This document shows positions 28,155 through 39,116 of a DNA stretch of 64,000 bases, piece after piece. Made by a program: the position numbers and the translations under genes. This DNA is from Clostridiales bacterium (GTDB lineage: Bacteria > Bacillota > Clostridia > Peptostreptococcales > Anaerovoracaceae). The stretch is from the NCBI GenBank assembly GCA_015058205.1, contig SVCS01000001.1, positions 3,577 to 67,576 on the forward strand, read 5' to 3'. How positions within the stretch are numbered: the stretch's first letter is position 1; each line of letters opens with the position of its first letter. The notes under the pieces were generated by a model. It searched no databases, was not told the DNA's origin, and was given only the letters and a program-made list of their open reading frames with translations.

Positions 28155-30059
28155 ATGGCAAAAAACGATAAAATACAGCAATACGATGCCGAACAAATAC
28201 AGGTATTAGAAGGATTAGAGGCAGTAAGAAAAAGGCCCGGTATGTACATCGGAAGTACAGGTTCACCGGGATTGCACCATCTCGTTTATGAGATCGTGGA
28301 CAACAGTGTTGATGAAGCATTAGCCGGATTCTGCACAGAAATTAAAGTTACAATCAATAAAGATAACTCCATCACAGTGGAAGATGACGGAAGAGGAATG
28401 CCGGTAGATATGCATCCTAAGATGAAACTTCCTGCTGTAGAAGTTATCCACACCGTTCTTCACGCCGGCGGTAAATTCGGCGGCGGCGGATACAAAGTGT
28501 CCGGCGGACTCCACGGCGTAGGTGCATCAGTTGTAAATGCACTTTCCACCCGCATGGAAGTTGAAGTAAGAAGAAATGGCAAAGTCTACACACAGGCTTA
28601 CGAAAGAGGTAAGACTGTGACCCCACTTGAGGAACAAGGCAACACAAGAAAAACAGGATCGAAGACCACCTTTTGGCCGGACCCTGCGATTTTCGATGAT
28701 GTCGTTTACGATTATGATACGCTGTCCAGAAGATTCCGTGAGATGGCCTTCCTGAACAAGGGTGTCAAAATCAGTATCAAAGATGAGCGCTACAAGAATG
28801 AAGATGTTTTCTACTATGAAGGCGGAATCAAACAGTATGTAGAGTATCTCAATAGAACGAAAAACCTGGTTCATAAGGATATTATCTACTTTGAAGTCAG
28901 CGAAGAAAACAGAGAAGCGGAAGTAGCGATCCAGTATACGGACAGCTACAAGGAAAACGTTGCTTCTTATGCCAACAACATCAAGACCACAGAAGGCGGT
29001 TTCCACTTACAGGGATTCAGAGCAGCTCTGACCAGAACCATTAATGCATATGCAAGAAAGAGCAATATTCTCAAAGAAAAAGATGAGCCATTTGAAAGCG
29101 ATGATGTCAGAGAAGGTATCACCGCCATCGTATCCGTCAAACTGACAGAGCCGCAGTTTGAGGGTCAGACCAAGGCAAAGCTCGGAAACTCAGATATGAG
29201 AGGATTTGTAGAAAAAGCAACAGCAGATTATCTGTCCGCATTCCTCGAAGAGAATCCGAAACAGGCTAAACTCATCATGGAGAAATGCCTGGATGCAGCC
29301 AGAGCAAGAATGGCAGCACAAAAGGCAAAGAAATCCGTCAGAAAATCATTCCTGGAAGGCAATTCTATGCCAGGCAAACTGGCGGATTGTTCCGAGAAGA
29401 ATCCTGAGATTTCAGAAATCTTCCTGGTCGAGGGTGACTCGGCGGGCGGAAGCGCCAAGGACGGCAGAGATAGAAAACGTCAGGCGATATTGCCTTTGCG
29501 CGGTAAGATTCTGAATGTTGAGAAGGCAAGAATCGATAAGGTTCTCAGCTCCGAGGAAATCAAGAATATGATCACAGCCTTCGGCTGCGGAATCGGTCAG
29601 GAGTTCGATATTACGAAACTCAGATATCATAAGATCATCATCATGACCGATGCAGACGTAGACGGCGCTCATATCAGAACACTGCTGCTCACTTTCTTCT
29701 ATAGATATATGACGCCGCTCATCGAGAACGGTTATGTCTATGCGGCGCAGCCGCCGCTCTTCAGAGTCAAGAAGGGAAAGGAAATCTACTACACCTATTC
29801 GGATAGAGAACAGGAAGAGCTTCTGGAGAAACTCAAAGGCAGCAAATATGATATCCAGCGCTACAAGGGTCTTGGTGAAATGGATCCGGAACAGCTCTGG
29901 GATACAACCATGGATTACAGCAAGCGTACACTCATACAGATCACGGTAGATGACGCCAACGCGGCAGATGAAATGTTCACAACACTCATGGGCGATAAAG
30001 TTCCGCCGCGCAAGAAGTTCATTGAAGACCATGCTGTATATGCAACGATTGACGTGTAA
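28155..30059 (+). CDS. gyrB: DNA gyrase subunit B
   Basis: [42 protein letters not shown]. Confidence 0.98.
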   Translation: MAKNDKIQQYDAEQIQVLEGLEAVRKRPGMYIGSTGSPGLHHLVYEIVDNSVDEALAGFCTEIKVTINKDNSITVEDDGRGMPVDMHPKMKLPAVEVIHTVLHAGGKFGGGGYKVSGGLHGVGASVVNALSTRMEVEVRRNGKVYTQAYERGKTVTPLEEQGNTRKTGSKTTFWPDPAIFDDVVYDYDTLSRRFREMAFLNKGVKISIKDERYKNEDVFYYEGGIKQYVEYLNRTKNLVHKDIIYFEVSEENREAEVAIQYTDSYKENVASYANNIKTTEGGFHLQGFRAALTRTINAYARKSNILKEKDEPFESDDVREGITAIVSVKLTEPQFEGQTKAKLGNSDMRGFVEKATADYLSAFLEENPKQAKLIMEKCLDAARARMAAQKAKKSVRKSFLEGNSMPGKLADCSEKNPEISEIFLVEGDSAGGSAKDGRDRKRQAILPLRGKILNVEKARIDKVLSSEEIKNMITAFGCGIGQEFDITKLRYHKIIIMTDADVDGAHIRTLLLTFFYRYMTPLIENGYVYAAQPPLFRVKKGKEIYYTYSDREQEELLEKLKGSKYDIQRYKGLGEMDPEQLWDTTMDYSKRTLIQITVDDANAADEMFTTLMGDKVPPRKKFIEDHAVYATIDV

Positions 30060-30078
30060 GGAAAGGGGGACATCTTAA

Positions 30079-32670
30079 GTGACGAAGACAAGCTTACTGG
30101 AAGATCAGAGAATGATACAGCATGAGATCCACGATGAGATGAAGAACTCCTACATCGACTACGCCATGAGCGTCATCGTTGGAAGAGCGCTTCCGGACGT
30201 CAGAGACGGACTCAAACCTGTACACAGAAGAATTCTGTTCGGAATGAACGGTCTGGGCATTACCCCGGACAAACCACATAGAAAATCCGCCCGTATCGTA
30301 GGCGATGTTATGGGTAAATACCACCCGCATGGAGACAGTTCTATCTATGAAGCAATGGTAAAACTGGCGCAGCCTTTTGCGACTAGATATCCGCTCATCG
30401 ACGGACATGGAAACTTCGGCTCCATCGACGGGGACGGCGCAGCAGCCATGCGTTATACGGAAGCGCGTATGACACCGTTCGCGCTGCAGATGATCCGTGA
30501 CATTGATAAGAACACAGTCGACATGATTCCAAACTTCGATGAAGAAGAACTGGAACCGGTCGTTCTTCCTTCACGCGTGCCGAACCTTCTGATCAACGGA
30601 AGCAACGGTATCGCCGTTGGTATGGCAACCTCCATTCCGCCGCACAACCTGACAGAGACCATAGACGCCTGCGTCAAAATGATTGAATGCGGAATCGATG
30701 ATGAAGAATGCACCGTTGATGACCTTCTTAAGATCGTCAAGGGGCCGGACTTCCCGACAGGCGCTCAGATTATGGGCAAGAAGGGTTTTCAGGAAGCGTA
30801 CAGAACAGGGCAGGGCAAATGTGTTGTCAGATCCGTATGTGAAATAGAAGAAACAAGCCGCGGAAAATCCCAGATCATCGTCACCGAAATTCCGTATCAG
30901 GTCAACAAGGCCAGAATGCTGGAAAGAATCGGTGAAATGGTAAGGGACAAGAAGCTGGATGGTATATCGGCAATACGCGATGAGTCAAACAGACAGGGCA
31001 TCCGCATCGTCATCGAACTCAAAGCGTCAGCTCATCCGCAGGTCATGCTGAACAAACTGTACAAGCACACATCGCTGCAGGAAAACTACAGTATGATCAT
31101 GCTGGCCATCGTAGATGGCAGACCGAAGATCCTCAATCTCAAGCAGATCCTGGAAGAGTATCTGAAGCACCAGAAAGATGTGGTGACAAGAAGAACACAG
31201 TTCGACCTGGATAAAGCAGAGGCAAGGGCACACATCGTAGAAGGTCTGCGTATCGCCCTCGATAATATCGATGAAGTGATCAAGACCATCAGAGAAAGCT
31301 ACAACGACGCCAAAGAAAAACTCATGGATCGGTTCGGGCTTTCCGAGAAACAGGCGCAGGCCATCCTTGATATGAGGCTGGCTCGTCTGCAGGGACTGGA
31401 ACGTGAGAAGCTGGAAGAAGAATACAAAGAGCTCTGTGAAAGAATCGCATACTACAAGAGCCTTCTGGCAGATGAAAAACTTCTCATGGGCGTCATCAGA
31501 GATGAACTGCTCGAGATCAAGAAGAAGTGGGGAGATAAGAGAAGGACCAAGATTCTTGCCGCTGTCGATGAGATGGATGAAGAAGATTTCATCGAAGAGA
31601 AGCAGGTTGCGATTACACTGACCCACAGAGGATACCTGAAGAGAGTCGCAGCAGATACATACAAGACACAGAGAAGGGGAGGCAAAGGCATCACCGGACT
31701 TGTGACAAGAGATGATGATTTCGTCAGAGACCTTATTATGACATCATCCCACGACCACCTCATGTTCTTCACCAACATGGGCAAGGTTCACAAGATCAGG
31801 GCATACGACATTCCGGAAGCAAACAGAACTGCTAAAGGTACCAATGCAGCGAACTTCCTGAACCTGATGCAGAGAGAACGCATCTCCGCCATCATTCCAT
31901 TCAGAGATTTCAGCGATGACAAGTTCCTCATCTGTGTAACGAAGCATGGTACAATCAAGAAAACTGCGATTTCCGCGTTTGACACCAACCGCAAGAGCGG
32001 ACTCATCGCAATTTCTCTCAAGGACGGAGATGAGCTCGTTGAAATCAAGCAGACTTCCGGAACAGATAATGTGATCATTATCACCAAGAACGGCAAGTGC
32101 ATCTGCTTCAGTGAGAAGGACGTCAGACCGATGGGCAGAAATGCAGGCGGTGTCAGAGCGATCAACCTTGATGCAGATGATGAAGTCGTTGCAATGCAGC
32201 TTGTACAGCCGGAAGAAGAACTGCTTGTCGTAACAAGCAAAGGCTACGGCAAGAGAACACCGGTAGAGGAGTACAAGATTCAGGCAAGAGGCGGCAAGGG
32301 ACTTCTGACTTATGATAAGAACAAATTCAAGAAGACCGGTCACCTCATCGGCGCTATCGTTGTCGATGACAATGATGAAGTCATGCTGATCAACTCCAAG
32401 GGTACGATCATCAGAATTGCAGCCAAGGATATCTCACGTCTGGGACGCGCAACCCAGGGCGTCAAGATCATGAGAGTCGGAAGCGATATTGAAATTATCT
32501 CAATGTCCAAGGTGATCAACGAAGAGGAGAGAGCCCACCTGGCTGAGCAGGCGCAGAAGCAGAGAGAAAAGAAAAAAGCCGAGAAGAGAGCTGCGCAGGC
32601 ACAGGCGGAAAAAGAAAAAGAAAAAGCCAGAAAAGATGACGGAACGGAACAGACCGAATTCAATATATAA
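30079..32670 (+). CDS. gyrA: DNA gyrase subunit A
   Basis: [48 protein letters not shown] GyrA box. Confidence 0.98.
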   Translation: MTKTSLLEDQRMIQHEIHDEMKNSYIDYAMSVIVGRALPDVRDGLKPVHRRILFGMNGLGITPDKPHRKSARIVGDVMGKYHPHGDSSIYEAMVKLAQPFATRYPLIDGHGNFGSIDGDGAAAMRYTEARMTPFALQMIRDIDKNTVDMIPNFDEEELEPVVLPSRVPNLLINGSNGIAVGMATSIPPHNLTETIDACVKMIECGIDDEECTVDDLLKIVKGPDFPTGAQIMGKKGFQEAYRTGQGKCVVRSVCEIEETSRGKSQIIVTEIPYQVNKARMLERIGEMVRDKKLDGISAIRDESNRQGIRIVIELKASAHPQVMLNKLYKHTSLQENYSMIMLAIVDGRPKILNLKQILEEYLKHQKDVVTRRTQFDLDKAEARAHIVEGLRIALDNIDEVIKTIRESYNDAKEKLMDRFGLSEKQAQAILDMRLARLQGLEREKLEEEYKELCERIAYYKSLLADEKLLMGVIRDELLEIKKKWGDKRRTKILAAVDEMDEEDFIEEKQVAITLTHRGYLKRVAADTYKTQRRGGKGITGLVTRDDDFVRDLIMTSSHDHLMFFTNMGKVHKIRAYDIPEANRTAKGTNAANFLNLMQRERISAIIPFRDFSDDKFLICVTKHGTIKKTAISAFDTNRKSGLIAISLKDGDELVEIKQTSGTDNVIIITKNGKCICFSEKDVRPMGRNAGGVRAINLDADDEVVAMQLVQPEEELLVVTSKGYGKRTPVEEYKIQARGGKGLLTYDKNKFKKTGHLIGAIVVDDNDEVMLINSKGTIIRIAAKDISRLGRATQGVKIMRVGSDIEIISMSKVINEEERAHLAEQAQKQREKKKAEKRAAQAQAEKEKEKARKDDGTEQTEFNI

Positions 32671-32685
32671 GGAGAAAAACATCAG

Positions 32686-33669
32686 ATGAAGAGAGTATTT
32701 TCCGGCGTCCAGCCGACAGGAAACATTCATATCGGTAATTATCTCGGTGCGCTGAAGCAGTTTGTTGAACTGCAGGAAGACCACGATTGCATCTACTGCA
32801 TCGTTGATGAACACGCGATTACTGTACCGCAGGATCCAAAAGAACTCAGAGAGCATATTCTGGATGTAGCTGCACTGTACATGGCCATCGGAGTAGATCC
32901 TAAGAAGTCGATTATCTTCGTTCAGTCGCAGGTCAGTGAGCATGCTGAACTCGGCTGGGTTCTCTGCTGCAACAGCTACACAGGAGAACTTTCCAGAATG
33001 ACACAGTTCAAAGCGAAGAGCGGTGGAAACGAATCCGTAGGAACTGGACTTCTCACCTATCCGGTGCTCATGGCAGCAGACATCCTGCTCTACGATACTG
33101 ACGTTGTCCCGGTCGGAAATGACCAGAAACAGCATATTGAGCTCACCAGGGATATCGCAATCAGAGTGAACAATAAATATGGCAAGACCTTCGTTGTTCC
33201 TGAGGGAAGATTCATGAAGGAAGGCGCCCGCATCATGGCCCTGGACGATCCGGAGGCGAAGATGAGCAAGAGTGCAGAGAACATCCACTCGAGAATATCC
33301 CTCCTTGATGAAGACAGCAAAATTAAGAAATCCATCATGAGAGCAACGACAGACTCAGACGGTGAATTCAGATATGATCCTGTCAATAAACCAGGAGTCA
33401 GCAATCTGCTGAACATCTACAGTGCCTTCAGCGGCACATCCGTGGAAGAGATTTTGGCAGGACAGAGCTGGAGAGGGTACGGCGATCTGAAAAAAGAGCT
33501 GGTCGCAGTTACTCAGGAAGCCCTTGCTCCAATCAGAAAGAATTTTGAAGAAATCCGCCACTCCGATGAGCTGATCAGAGTGCTCAATGACGGAGCGGAG
33601 AGGGCATCCGCCATTGCAGAGCCTGTCATGAAGAGAGTAAGAGATAAGTTCGGACTAGGTCTGGGCTGA
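32686..33669 (+). CDS. trpS: Tryptophanyl-tRNA synthetase
   Basis: VFSGVQPTGNIHIGNYLGAL; KMSKS motif as AKMSKSA. Confidence 0.97.
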   Translation: MKRVFSGVQPTGNIHIGNYLGALKQFVELQEDHDCIYCIVDEHAITVPQDPKELREHILDVAALYMAIGVDPKKSIIFVQSQVSEHAELGWVLCCNSYTGELSRMTQFKAKSGGNESVGTGLLTYPVLMAADILLYDTDVVPVGNDQKQHIELTRDIAIRVNNKYGKTFVVPEGRFMKEGARIMALDDPEAKMSKSAENIHSRISLLDEDSKIKKSIMRATTDSDGEFRYDPVNKPGVSNLLNIYSAFSGTSVEEILAGQSWRGYGDLKKELVAVTQEALAPIRKNFEEIRHSDELIRVLNDGAERASAIAEPVMKRVRDKFGLGLG

Positions 33670-33675
33670 TAGTGT

Positions 33676-34878
33676 ATGATAAACAAAAATGAAGTTCTCG
33701 TTCCCCAGCCTAGACTGGGGACAACACTTTATATTACAACGTTAATCATTATGATGACTGTCCAGTGGATGACACTGGACATGTATCTTCCTGCGCTTCC
33801 GGTGCTCAAAGTCGAATTTGGGGCATCGGAGGCTCTTCTTAATATTAGCCTGAACAGCGATCTATTTGCCTGCGCCATTGGAACGCTGATCGGGGGAACG
33901 ATCAGCGACAAATACGGGCGCAATCCTATCATGATTATCGGGTTGCTGCTGGCGGGATTGCCTCTTCTGGTTGCAGCCTTCGCGCAGGGGGTCTGGCTAC
34001 TGACCTTCATGAGAGGGCTGTCCGGCCTTGGCGGCGGATTTGCGCTGACCGTCGCATCTGCCATCGTAAGAGACAGTTTCAAAGGCAGAACGTTCCAGAC
34101 AGTCACAACCCTCACGCAGGCGGCAGCGGTCATAGGACCGTTGTTTGCTCCGGCCATCGGTGCGTTCATGATAGAGTTTCTTTCATGGAGATGGATCTTC
34201 CTCGTTGAAGGAGGAGCGATCCTAATTACGTTGATACCATTCCTGATCAGTGAAGAAACATGGCCGGAGGAAAAGAGAAAAGTCAATAATGTTCTGCAGG
34301 CAACGCTGCAGGCGTTCGGCATCATCAGAAATCGGAAACTCCTCGCTTTCATTGGAGCAGCAATGCTGATTACGGTACCATTGTGGGGCTATATTGGAGT
34401 ATGCTCTTATGTATACTATGATTTCTTTGGGGTGAGCAATCTGGAATATGCTGTGCTGTATGCCATCGGTTCACTGGTTTCTTTTACAGCACCATTCATG
34501 TATATGTTTCTCTCCAGGATTACAGACGCGAAAAAAACCGCAGCTACGGCAATGGTCATGCTCGCTGCTGCGGCTGTATTGTTCGGAACTGTCGGGCCGA
34601 AGGCCCCGATTCTGTTTCTGATTGCGATGATCCCGGTCTTTCTGGCAGAGGGAATCATCAGGACCCTCGGTACAGTGGAAGTGCTGAACCGGTATCATGA
34701 TGAGGCTGGCTCTGCCAGCGCCGTATTCGGATTTGCCATGCTGATTATCAGCGTGCCTGCAACAGCTGTTGCGACAATCGGCTGGGGATCCTTTATCATC
34801 GGCCTCACAGTAATCACAGGAGGATGCACGTTTGCGGCAGCGCTCCTGTGGATCTACGGACGAAAATTCTTAGACTGA
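33676..34878 (+). CDS. MFS transporter, Bcr/CflA-like drug exporter
   Basis: 12-TM pattern; LDMYLPALPVL, GGTISDKYGRNPIMIIG, MRGLSGLGGG. Confidence 0.85.
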   Translation: MINKNEVLVPQPRLGTTLYITTLIIMMTVQWMTLDMYLPALPVLKVEFGASEALLNISLNSDLFACAIGTLIGGTISDKYGRNPIMIIGLLLAGLPLLVAAFAQGVWLLTFMRGLSGLGGGFALTVASAIVRDSFKGRTFQTVTTLTQAAAVIGPLFAPAIGAFMIEFLSWRWIFLVEGGAILITLIPFLISEETWPEEKRKVNNVLQATLQAFGIIRNRKLLAFIGAAMLITVPLWGYIGVCSYVYYDFFGVSNLEYAVLYAIGSLVSFTAPFMYMFLSRITDAKKTAATAMVMLAAAAVLFGTVGPKAPILFLIAMIPVFLAEGIIRTLGTVEVLNRYHDEAGSASAVFGFAMLIISVPATAVATIGWGSFIIGLTVITGGCTFAAALLWIYGRKFLD

Positions 34879-35622
34879 TTCTGACTGCAGCGCATGCAGT
34901 TCTTCAACACCGGTTCGGATTGTAGTTTCAATCTGATCGATAAGTTCCTTTTCTTCTTTGCGGGAGATTCCTGCTGTCGGGATAGCAGGGTATATTTTCA
35001 CATCTACACGGGCGGGACTTACAACGCCTGTCTCCTCAAACATATGATAGGTTCCGTTCAGCGCAACCGGGATGATTGGCACACCGGGTTTGGTAGCGAG
35101 TTTGAACGCGCCTTTCATGAATGGGCCGACGGTAGGGCCTTTGCTCCTTGTCCCCTCCGGGCAGATCGCGAGGGAAAACCCTTCATTGATATATTCAATT
35201 CCCTTGTTGATTGCCTTGAGAGAATCACGCGGGTCGTCACCTCCGATGAAAACACTGCGGATGCGAGGCATCCACTGACCAAGAATCGGAGCTTTCGCCA
35301 GATACTGTTTGGCAATGAAACCGAACTGGAACTTCCGGAACACGGCAAACATGACAGGAATGTCCGCATAGCTCTGGTGATTGAGCATGATTACAACAGG
35401 TCCATTCTCCGGAATATTCCCTTCTCCGTAGACATGAAGATCACAACCGAACTGTTCCATGATCTTAGGACCGAAGGTAGAAGTTGCTTCGAGAATCAGA
35501 CGGCGCTCTTCTTCCTTGTCCCCTGATGCCTTTGCATTGTCTATCAACGATTTATATTTGTTATAGCGAACCACATCCACCAGCACTTTCGACGCTGCGG
35601 GGATATTTCTAATTATTTTCAT
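34870..35622 (-). CDS. 1-acyl-sn-glycerol-3-phosphate acyltransferase (PlsC family)
   Basis: VIMLNHQSYADIPVMFA (NHxxxxD) and ICPEGTRSKGPTVGPFMKGAFKLA. Confidence 0.92.
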   Translation of the reverse strand: MKIIRNIPAASKVLVDVVRYNKYKSLIDNAKASGDKEEERRLILEATSTFGPKIMEQFGCDLHVYGEGNIPENGPVVIMLNHQSYADIPVMFAVFRKFQFGFIAKQYLAKAPILGQWMPRIRSVFIGGDDPRDSLKAINKGIEYINEGFSLAICPEGTRSKGPTVGPFMKGAFKLATKPGVPIIPVALNGTYHMFEETGVVSPARVDVKIYPAIPTAGISRKEEKELIDQIETTIRTGVEELHALQSESV

Positions 35623-35633
35623 ATGGGTTCTCC

Positions 35634-36182
35634 TTAGAATTTCACGTCTCCCGGACCGCGGTCGAAGAACACGCTCTTGGAGGCAACCGAAAGCGGGATG
35701 CCGTAGCAGACCTTAACTTCCTCACCGAAAATGCCCATGCGGGCAGCGCCTTTGCCGGCGGAGAAAAGGACGCGGTTGTCCATTCTGTTGTCTGCCGCCA
35801 GTGATACGGCAGAGCCGACCGCGATACCCAGATCGGTAACATTAAATGCGCAGACAGCACCTGCTTTGCGGGCAGCACCGCAGTTCTTGAAACCGCAGAG
35901 TCCGCAGTGCGTCAGTTTGAGTGGAGCGTTCTCTGCCCAGAGCAGTACAACACATACACTGTTGTCCACATTGCCTGCATCACGGGCGTAGAAATCTTCC
36001 CCTGTTTCATCAGCGATATCGCGCATGTGCGCAGCCAAAATGTCTTTGTCCTCTCCTGTCAGGAGAACGCCTTTCACATCATCGACGCCATTGCCCTTTG
36101 GGGCGGTAACTGCAGCGGCGATCATAGCCTGTCCTGTTCTGATGGCAGCTTCCGTTGAAGCCGCGATTCTGTCCTGTATCAT
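35634..36182 (-). CDS. DUF2148 ferredoxin-like domain protein
   Basis: LTHCGLCGFKNCGAARKAGAVCAFNVTDLGIAVGSAVSLAADNRMDNRVLFSAGKGA. Confidence 0.8.
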   Translation of the reverse strand: MIQDRIAASTEAAIRTGQAMIAAAVTAPKGNGVDDVKGVLLTGEDKDILAAHMRDIADETGEDFYARDAGNVDNSVCVVLLWAENAPLKLTHCGLCGFKNCGAARKAGAVCAFNVTDLGIAVGSAVSLAADNRMDNRVLFSAGKGAARMGIFGEEVKVCYGIPLSVASKSVFFDRGPGDVKF

Positions 36183-36643
36183 TTTACAACTCCTTCAAAT
36201 AACAAACGCTGTCTTCTGATCAGATCAGCGAAAGCTTTTCGTTTTTCCTCCTCTGTGCCGAAACTCATAAATGCATGATAAGAATCCCGGCAGGAGGATG
36301 CGTTTTCCCACAGCTCCTCTTCACTTAAGTCCGCACCGGCAATCACCAGTTCGTTTTCGCAGATGATGCTGCGTGAATCATCGTCATAGAGTACACCGTC
36401 GCCGCAGGCGATAACGCAGGGCTGGCCTTTCTCAGCCAGTTCCTGCAGGAGTTCGAACTCAGCGTTCCGGTATCCGTGTTCACCGTTCATCATAACAAGA
36501 CGGCGGATGCTGCGGCCGTCACGTTGTTCGATTTCCTTATCAAGCTCCACGAGAGGAAGTTCACGTTCGCGGGAAAGCTCATTTGCTTTTTCTAAGACAG
36601 GTGCTCCAAAGCAGCCTGTTACTACAATCAGATTTGCGTTCAT
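36179..36643 (-). CDS. Shikimate-kinase-like protein with degenerate P-loop
   Basis: TGCFGAPVLEKANELSRERELPLVELDKEIEQRDGRSIRRLVMMNGEHGYRNAEFELLQEL...CVIACGDGVLYD aligns with shikimate kinase motifs, but GxxGxGK[ST] is lost. Confidence 0.6.
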   Translation of the reverse strand: MNANLIVVTGCFGAPVLEKANELSRERELPLVELDKEIEQRDGRSIRRLVMMNGEHGYRNAEFELLQELAEKGQPCVIACGDGVLYDDDSRSIICENELVIAGADLSEEELWENASSCRDSYHAFMSFGTEEEKRKAFADLIRRQRLLFEGVVK

Positions 36644-36725
36644 CTTGTTTCCTTGTTAATATATATACTATACTGATTATACATCATTTGAAGAGAAAAA
36701 ATAACCAGAAGGGAACAGACATATC

Positions 36726-37646
36726 ATGAAAAAACCAACATTGATCATAATGGCTGCAGGCATGGGATCCAGATACGGCGGCCTGAAGCAAGTGGATAAA
36801 ATTACGGAAGCAGGCGAAATCATACTGGACTTTTCTCTGTATGATGCCATGATGGCAGGTTTCGACAAGGCCATTTTCGTCATCAGAAAGGAACACAGAG
36901 ACATCTTCAAAGAGCTGGTCGACGAGAGAGCCGGCCGGTTCATGGAGGTCGAGTATGCATATCAGGACCTCAATGATATTCCTGAGGGATATGAAGTGCC
37001 GGAAGGCAGAGAGAAACCATGGGGGACGTCCCATGCGATTCTCGCATGCAGAGATCTCATCGATGGACCATTCGCAGTCATCAATGCAGATGACTACTAT
37101 GGCCCGGGCGGATTTGTAAGTGTCTATGAATATCTTTCAGAGCATGAGGATACGGATCAGCTCCAGTTCTGCATGGCCGGATACATTCTTTCGAATACCA
37201 TCACCGAAAACGGGCATGTTGCCAGAGGTGTCTGCGAGATGGATGAAGACGGATATCTGAAAGAGATCACGGAACGGACCAAGATTCAGAGACAGCCGGA
37301 AGGCATCTGTTACACAGAAGATGACGGCGCAAGCTGGCACGTCCTGAAAGACGACACACTTGTCTCCATGAACTTCTGGGGATTTACAGAGAGCATGATT
37401 GCGGAGCTCAAGGCAGGTATCAATGAGTTCTTCGAAGAGGAAGTGCCGAAGAATCCTATGAAGAGTGAATACCTTCTGCCGCGCACAGTAGACAAGCTGA
37501 TCAAAAGCGGGAAAGCCCGCGTGAAAGTGCTTCCATGCCACGATAAGTGGTGCGGCGTTACCTATAAGGAAGACTGGCAGACGGTACACGATGAACTCCA
37601 GTCAAAGAAGGATAAGGGCGAATATCCGGAGAAGCTCTGGAAGTAA
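36726..37646 (+). CDS. Nucleotidyltransferase family protein (sugar-nucleotide pyrophosphorylase-like)
   Basis: LIIMAAGMGSRYGGLKQVDKI; PFAVINADDYYGPG. Confidence 0.85.
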   Translation: MKKPTLIIMAAGMGSRYGGLKQVDKITEAGEIILDFSLYDAMMAGFDKAIFVIRKEHRDIFKELVDERAGRFMEVEYAYQDLNDIPEGYEVPEGREKPWGTSHAILACRDLIDGPFAVINADDYYGPGGFVSVYEYLSEHEDTDQLQFCMAGYILSNTITENGHVARGVCEMDEDGYLKEITERTKIQRQPEGICYTEDDGASWHVLKDDTLVSMNFWGFTESMIAELKAGINEFFEEEVPKNPMKSEYLLPRTVDKLIKSGKARVKVLPCHDKWCGVTYKEDWQTVHDELQSKKDKGEYPEKLWK

Positions 37647-37673
37647 CGTCCCAAGAAACGACGGCAAGTAATT

Positions 37674-38264
37674 ATGGGCGGACTGTTTAAGATCATTACA
37701 TCATTGCTCATAGCGCTCGGCATCTCAGGGGGCGCGGCATCCATGTCTGAAGTTACGCCGCAGGAAGCGACAGATGCTTTCCTAAAGGACTTATCCGGAG
37801 GCAATCAGCAGACGGCCATGGAATATATGGACAACAGGTATGTCAACTTCCTGGAGAACGTGAAAGGCACGGACGAGGAAATGGATCGACTTGAAGATGC
37901 TCTCTTCAAGAACTTTTCCTATGAGATCGAAGAGACTGCCACGAAGAATGATGTTGCCGTTGCAAAAGTCCTCATAAAGAACTGTGACTTCAGCGGTATT
38001 ATGGACAGCTACGAAAAAGAGTCCTACACATACGTCACAGAGAATCTCTACAGTGATGATGTCATCGACAAAGAAAAGCTGAATAAGAAGTGTCTCGATA
38101 TTTACCTCGATCAGATAGAAAAAACAGCAAAAGCAGAACCATCCTTTGAATCGGAAGTGTTCATTCCGATGCATGAAGACGGATACGGCGGCTGGAGGAT
38201 CATCTTAAGCGATGAAATCATGAAGACGATTCTGGGAGAACTGGAGATTCCGACCAATGAATGA
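37674..38264 (+). CDS. Hypothetical exported protein
   Basis: N-terminal hydrophobic segment (IITSLLIALGISGGAASM) then acidic soluble domain; no lipobox; overlaps next ORF start. Confidence 0.6.
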   Translation: MGGLFKIITSLLIALGISGGAASMSEVTPQEATDAFLKDLSGGNQQTAMEYMDNRYVNFLENVKGTDEEMDRLEDALFKNFSYEIEETATKNDVAVAKVLIKNCDFSGIMDSYEKESYTYVTENLYSDDVIDKEKLNKKCLDIYLDQIEKTAKAEPSFESEVFIPMHEDGYGGWRIILSDEIMKTILGELEIPTNE

Positions 38265-38982
38265 GCAGTACCATTACTCTGATTTACAAGTGAATGGTCC
38301 GAGATGGAGCCGGACGACGCTTCTTTTGATCGCAGTCGGAACCATACTGTCGATTATGCTTTTACTCGTTGCCCTATGGCTTGGCGTCGGACGTCTGCAG
38401 TCTGAATCGCAGGAGGCGGCGGCAGCCATTGCCAATGAGAAAAACGCATCGGCGCAGGAGATCGATCTGGCGAACAGCCTGCGGGAGAAAACCGTGGACT
38501 ACGTGTTAGAGCAGGAAGAGATTCCCGCCTATTCCTACGCCCAGGTCCAGGCCATGGACATGAGCGTCCCAAGCGGCGTTTCCGTTGAAGATCTCAAGCT
38601 GGTGACAAAGTATAAACTCGTCGGAACAGAGGAAACGCTCTATCAGCTTGAACAGGATTACAATCTGAACTGTCTGTTCCTGCTTGCAATCGCATCTCAT
38701 GAAAGCGCATACGGAACAGCCCAGTTCCGTCCGAACAATGTGTGCGGCTACGGCGGCAAAGGGTTCTCTTCTGTCAATGAGTGCCTGGAAACAGTAGGGC
38801 GTGCATTGGCGAACAGTTACCTCAGCCCGAGCGGCTCCTATTACAAAGGCAACACGATCGCGGCGGTGAACAGGACGTATGCAGCAGATGGCTCCTGGAA
38901 CGTCAAAGTCGCGAAGAAGGTCGCTCACTTCTATCAGGTCATCAGCGAGAATCACAATGCGCAGCTTGAAAAGCTGAAATAA
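38257..38982 (+). CDS. Membrane-anchored glucosaminidase-domain peptidoglycan hydrolase
   Basis: TM LLLIAVGTILSIMLLLVALWLGV; LAIASHESAYGTAQFRPNNVCGYGGKGFSSVNECLETVGRALANSYL glucosaminidase signature. Confidence 0.82.
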   Translation: MNEQYHYSDLQVNGPRWSRTTLLLIAVGTILSIMLLLVALWLGVGRLQSESQEAAAAIANEKNASAQEIDLANSLREKTVDYVLEQEEIPAYSYAQVQAMDMSVPSGVSVEDLKLVTKYKLVGTEETLYQLEQDYNLNCLFLLAIASHESAYGTAQFRPNNVCGYGGKGFSSVNECLETVGRALANSYLSPSGSYYKGNTIAAVNRTYAADGSWNVKVAKKVAHFYQVISENHNAQLEKLK

Positions 38983-39009
38983 TAAGACCTGCTACTCTGA
39001 AATAAACTC

Positions 39010-39037
39010 TTGATTTCATCGGAGTTTGATGTATAAT
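39010..39037 (+). promoter_or_regulatory. Promoter of rpsF-ssb-rpsR operon
   Basis: TTGATT (39010-39015) - 16 nt - TATAAT (39032-39037), about 80 nt upstream of rpsF. Confidence 0.7.
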
Positions 39038-39116
39038 ATACGAGCGCGTAATTTCACGCGCGTTTCCTTGCAATGCCCGGGAGGCATTGCCACTAAGTCC
39101 ACAAGGAGGTGAAAAA

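Noticed and set aside
31027-31626. 199-aa minus-strand ORF antisense to gyrA
   Set aside because: Shadow ORF inside gyrA; no motif support.
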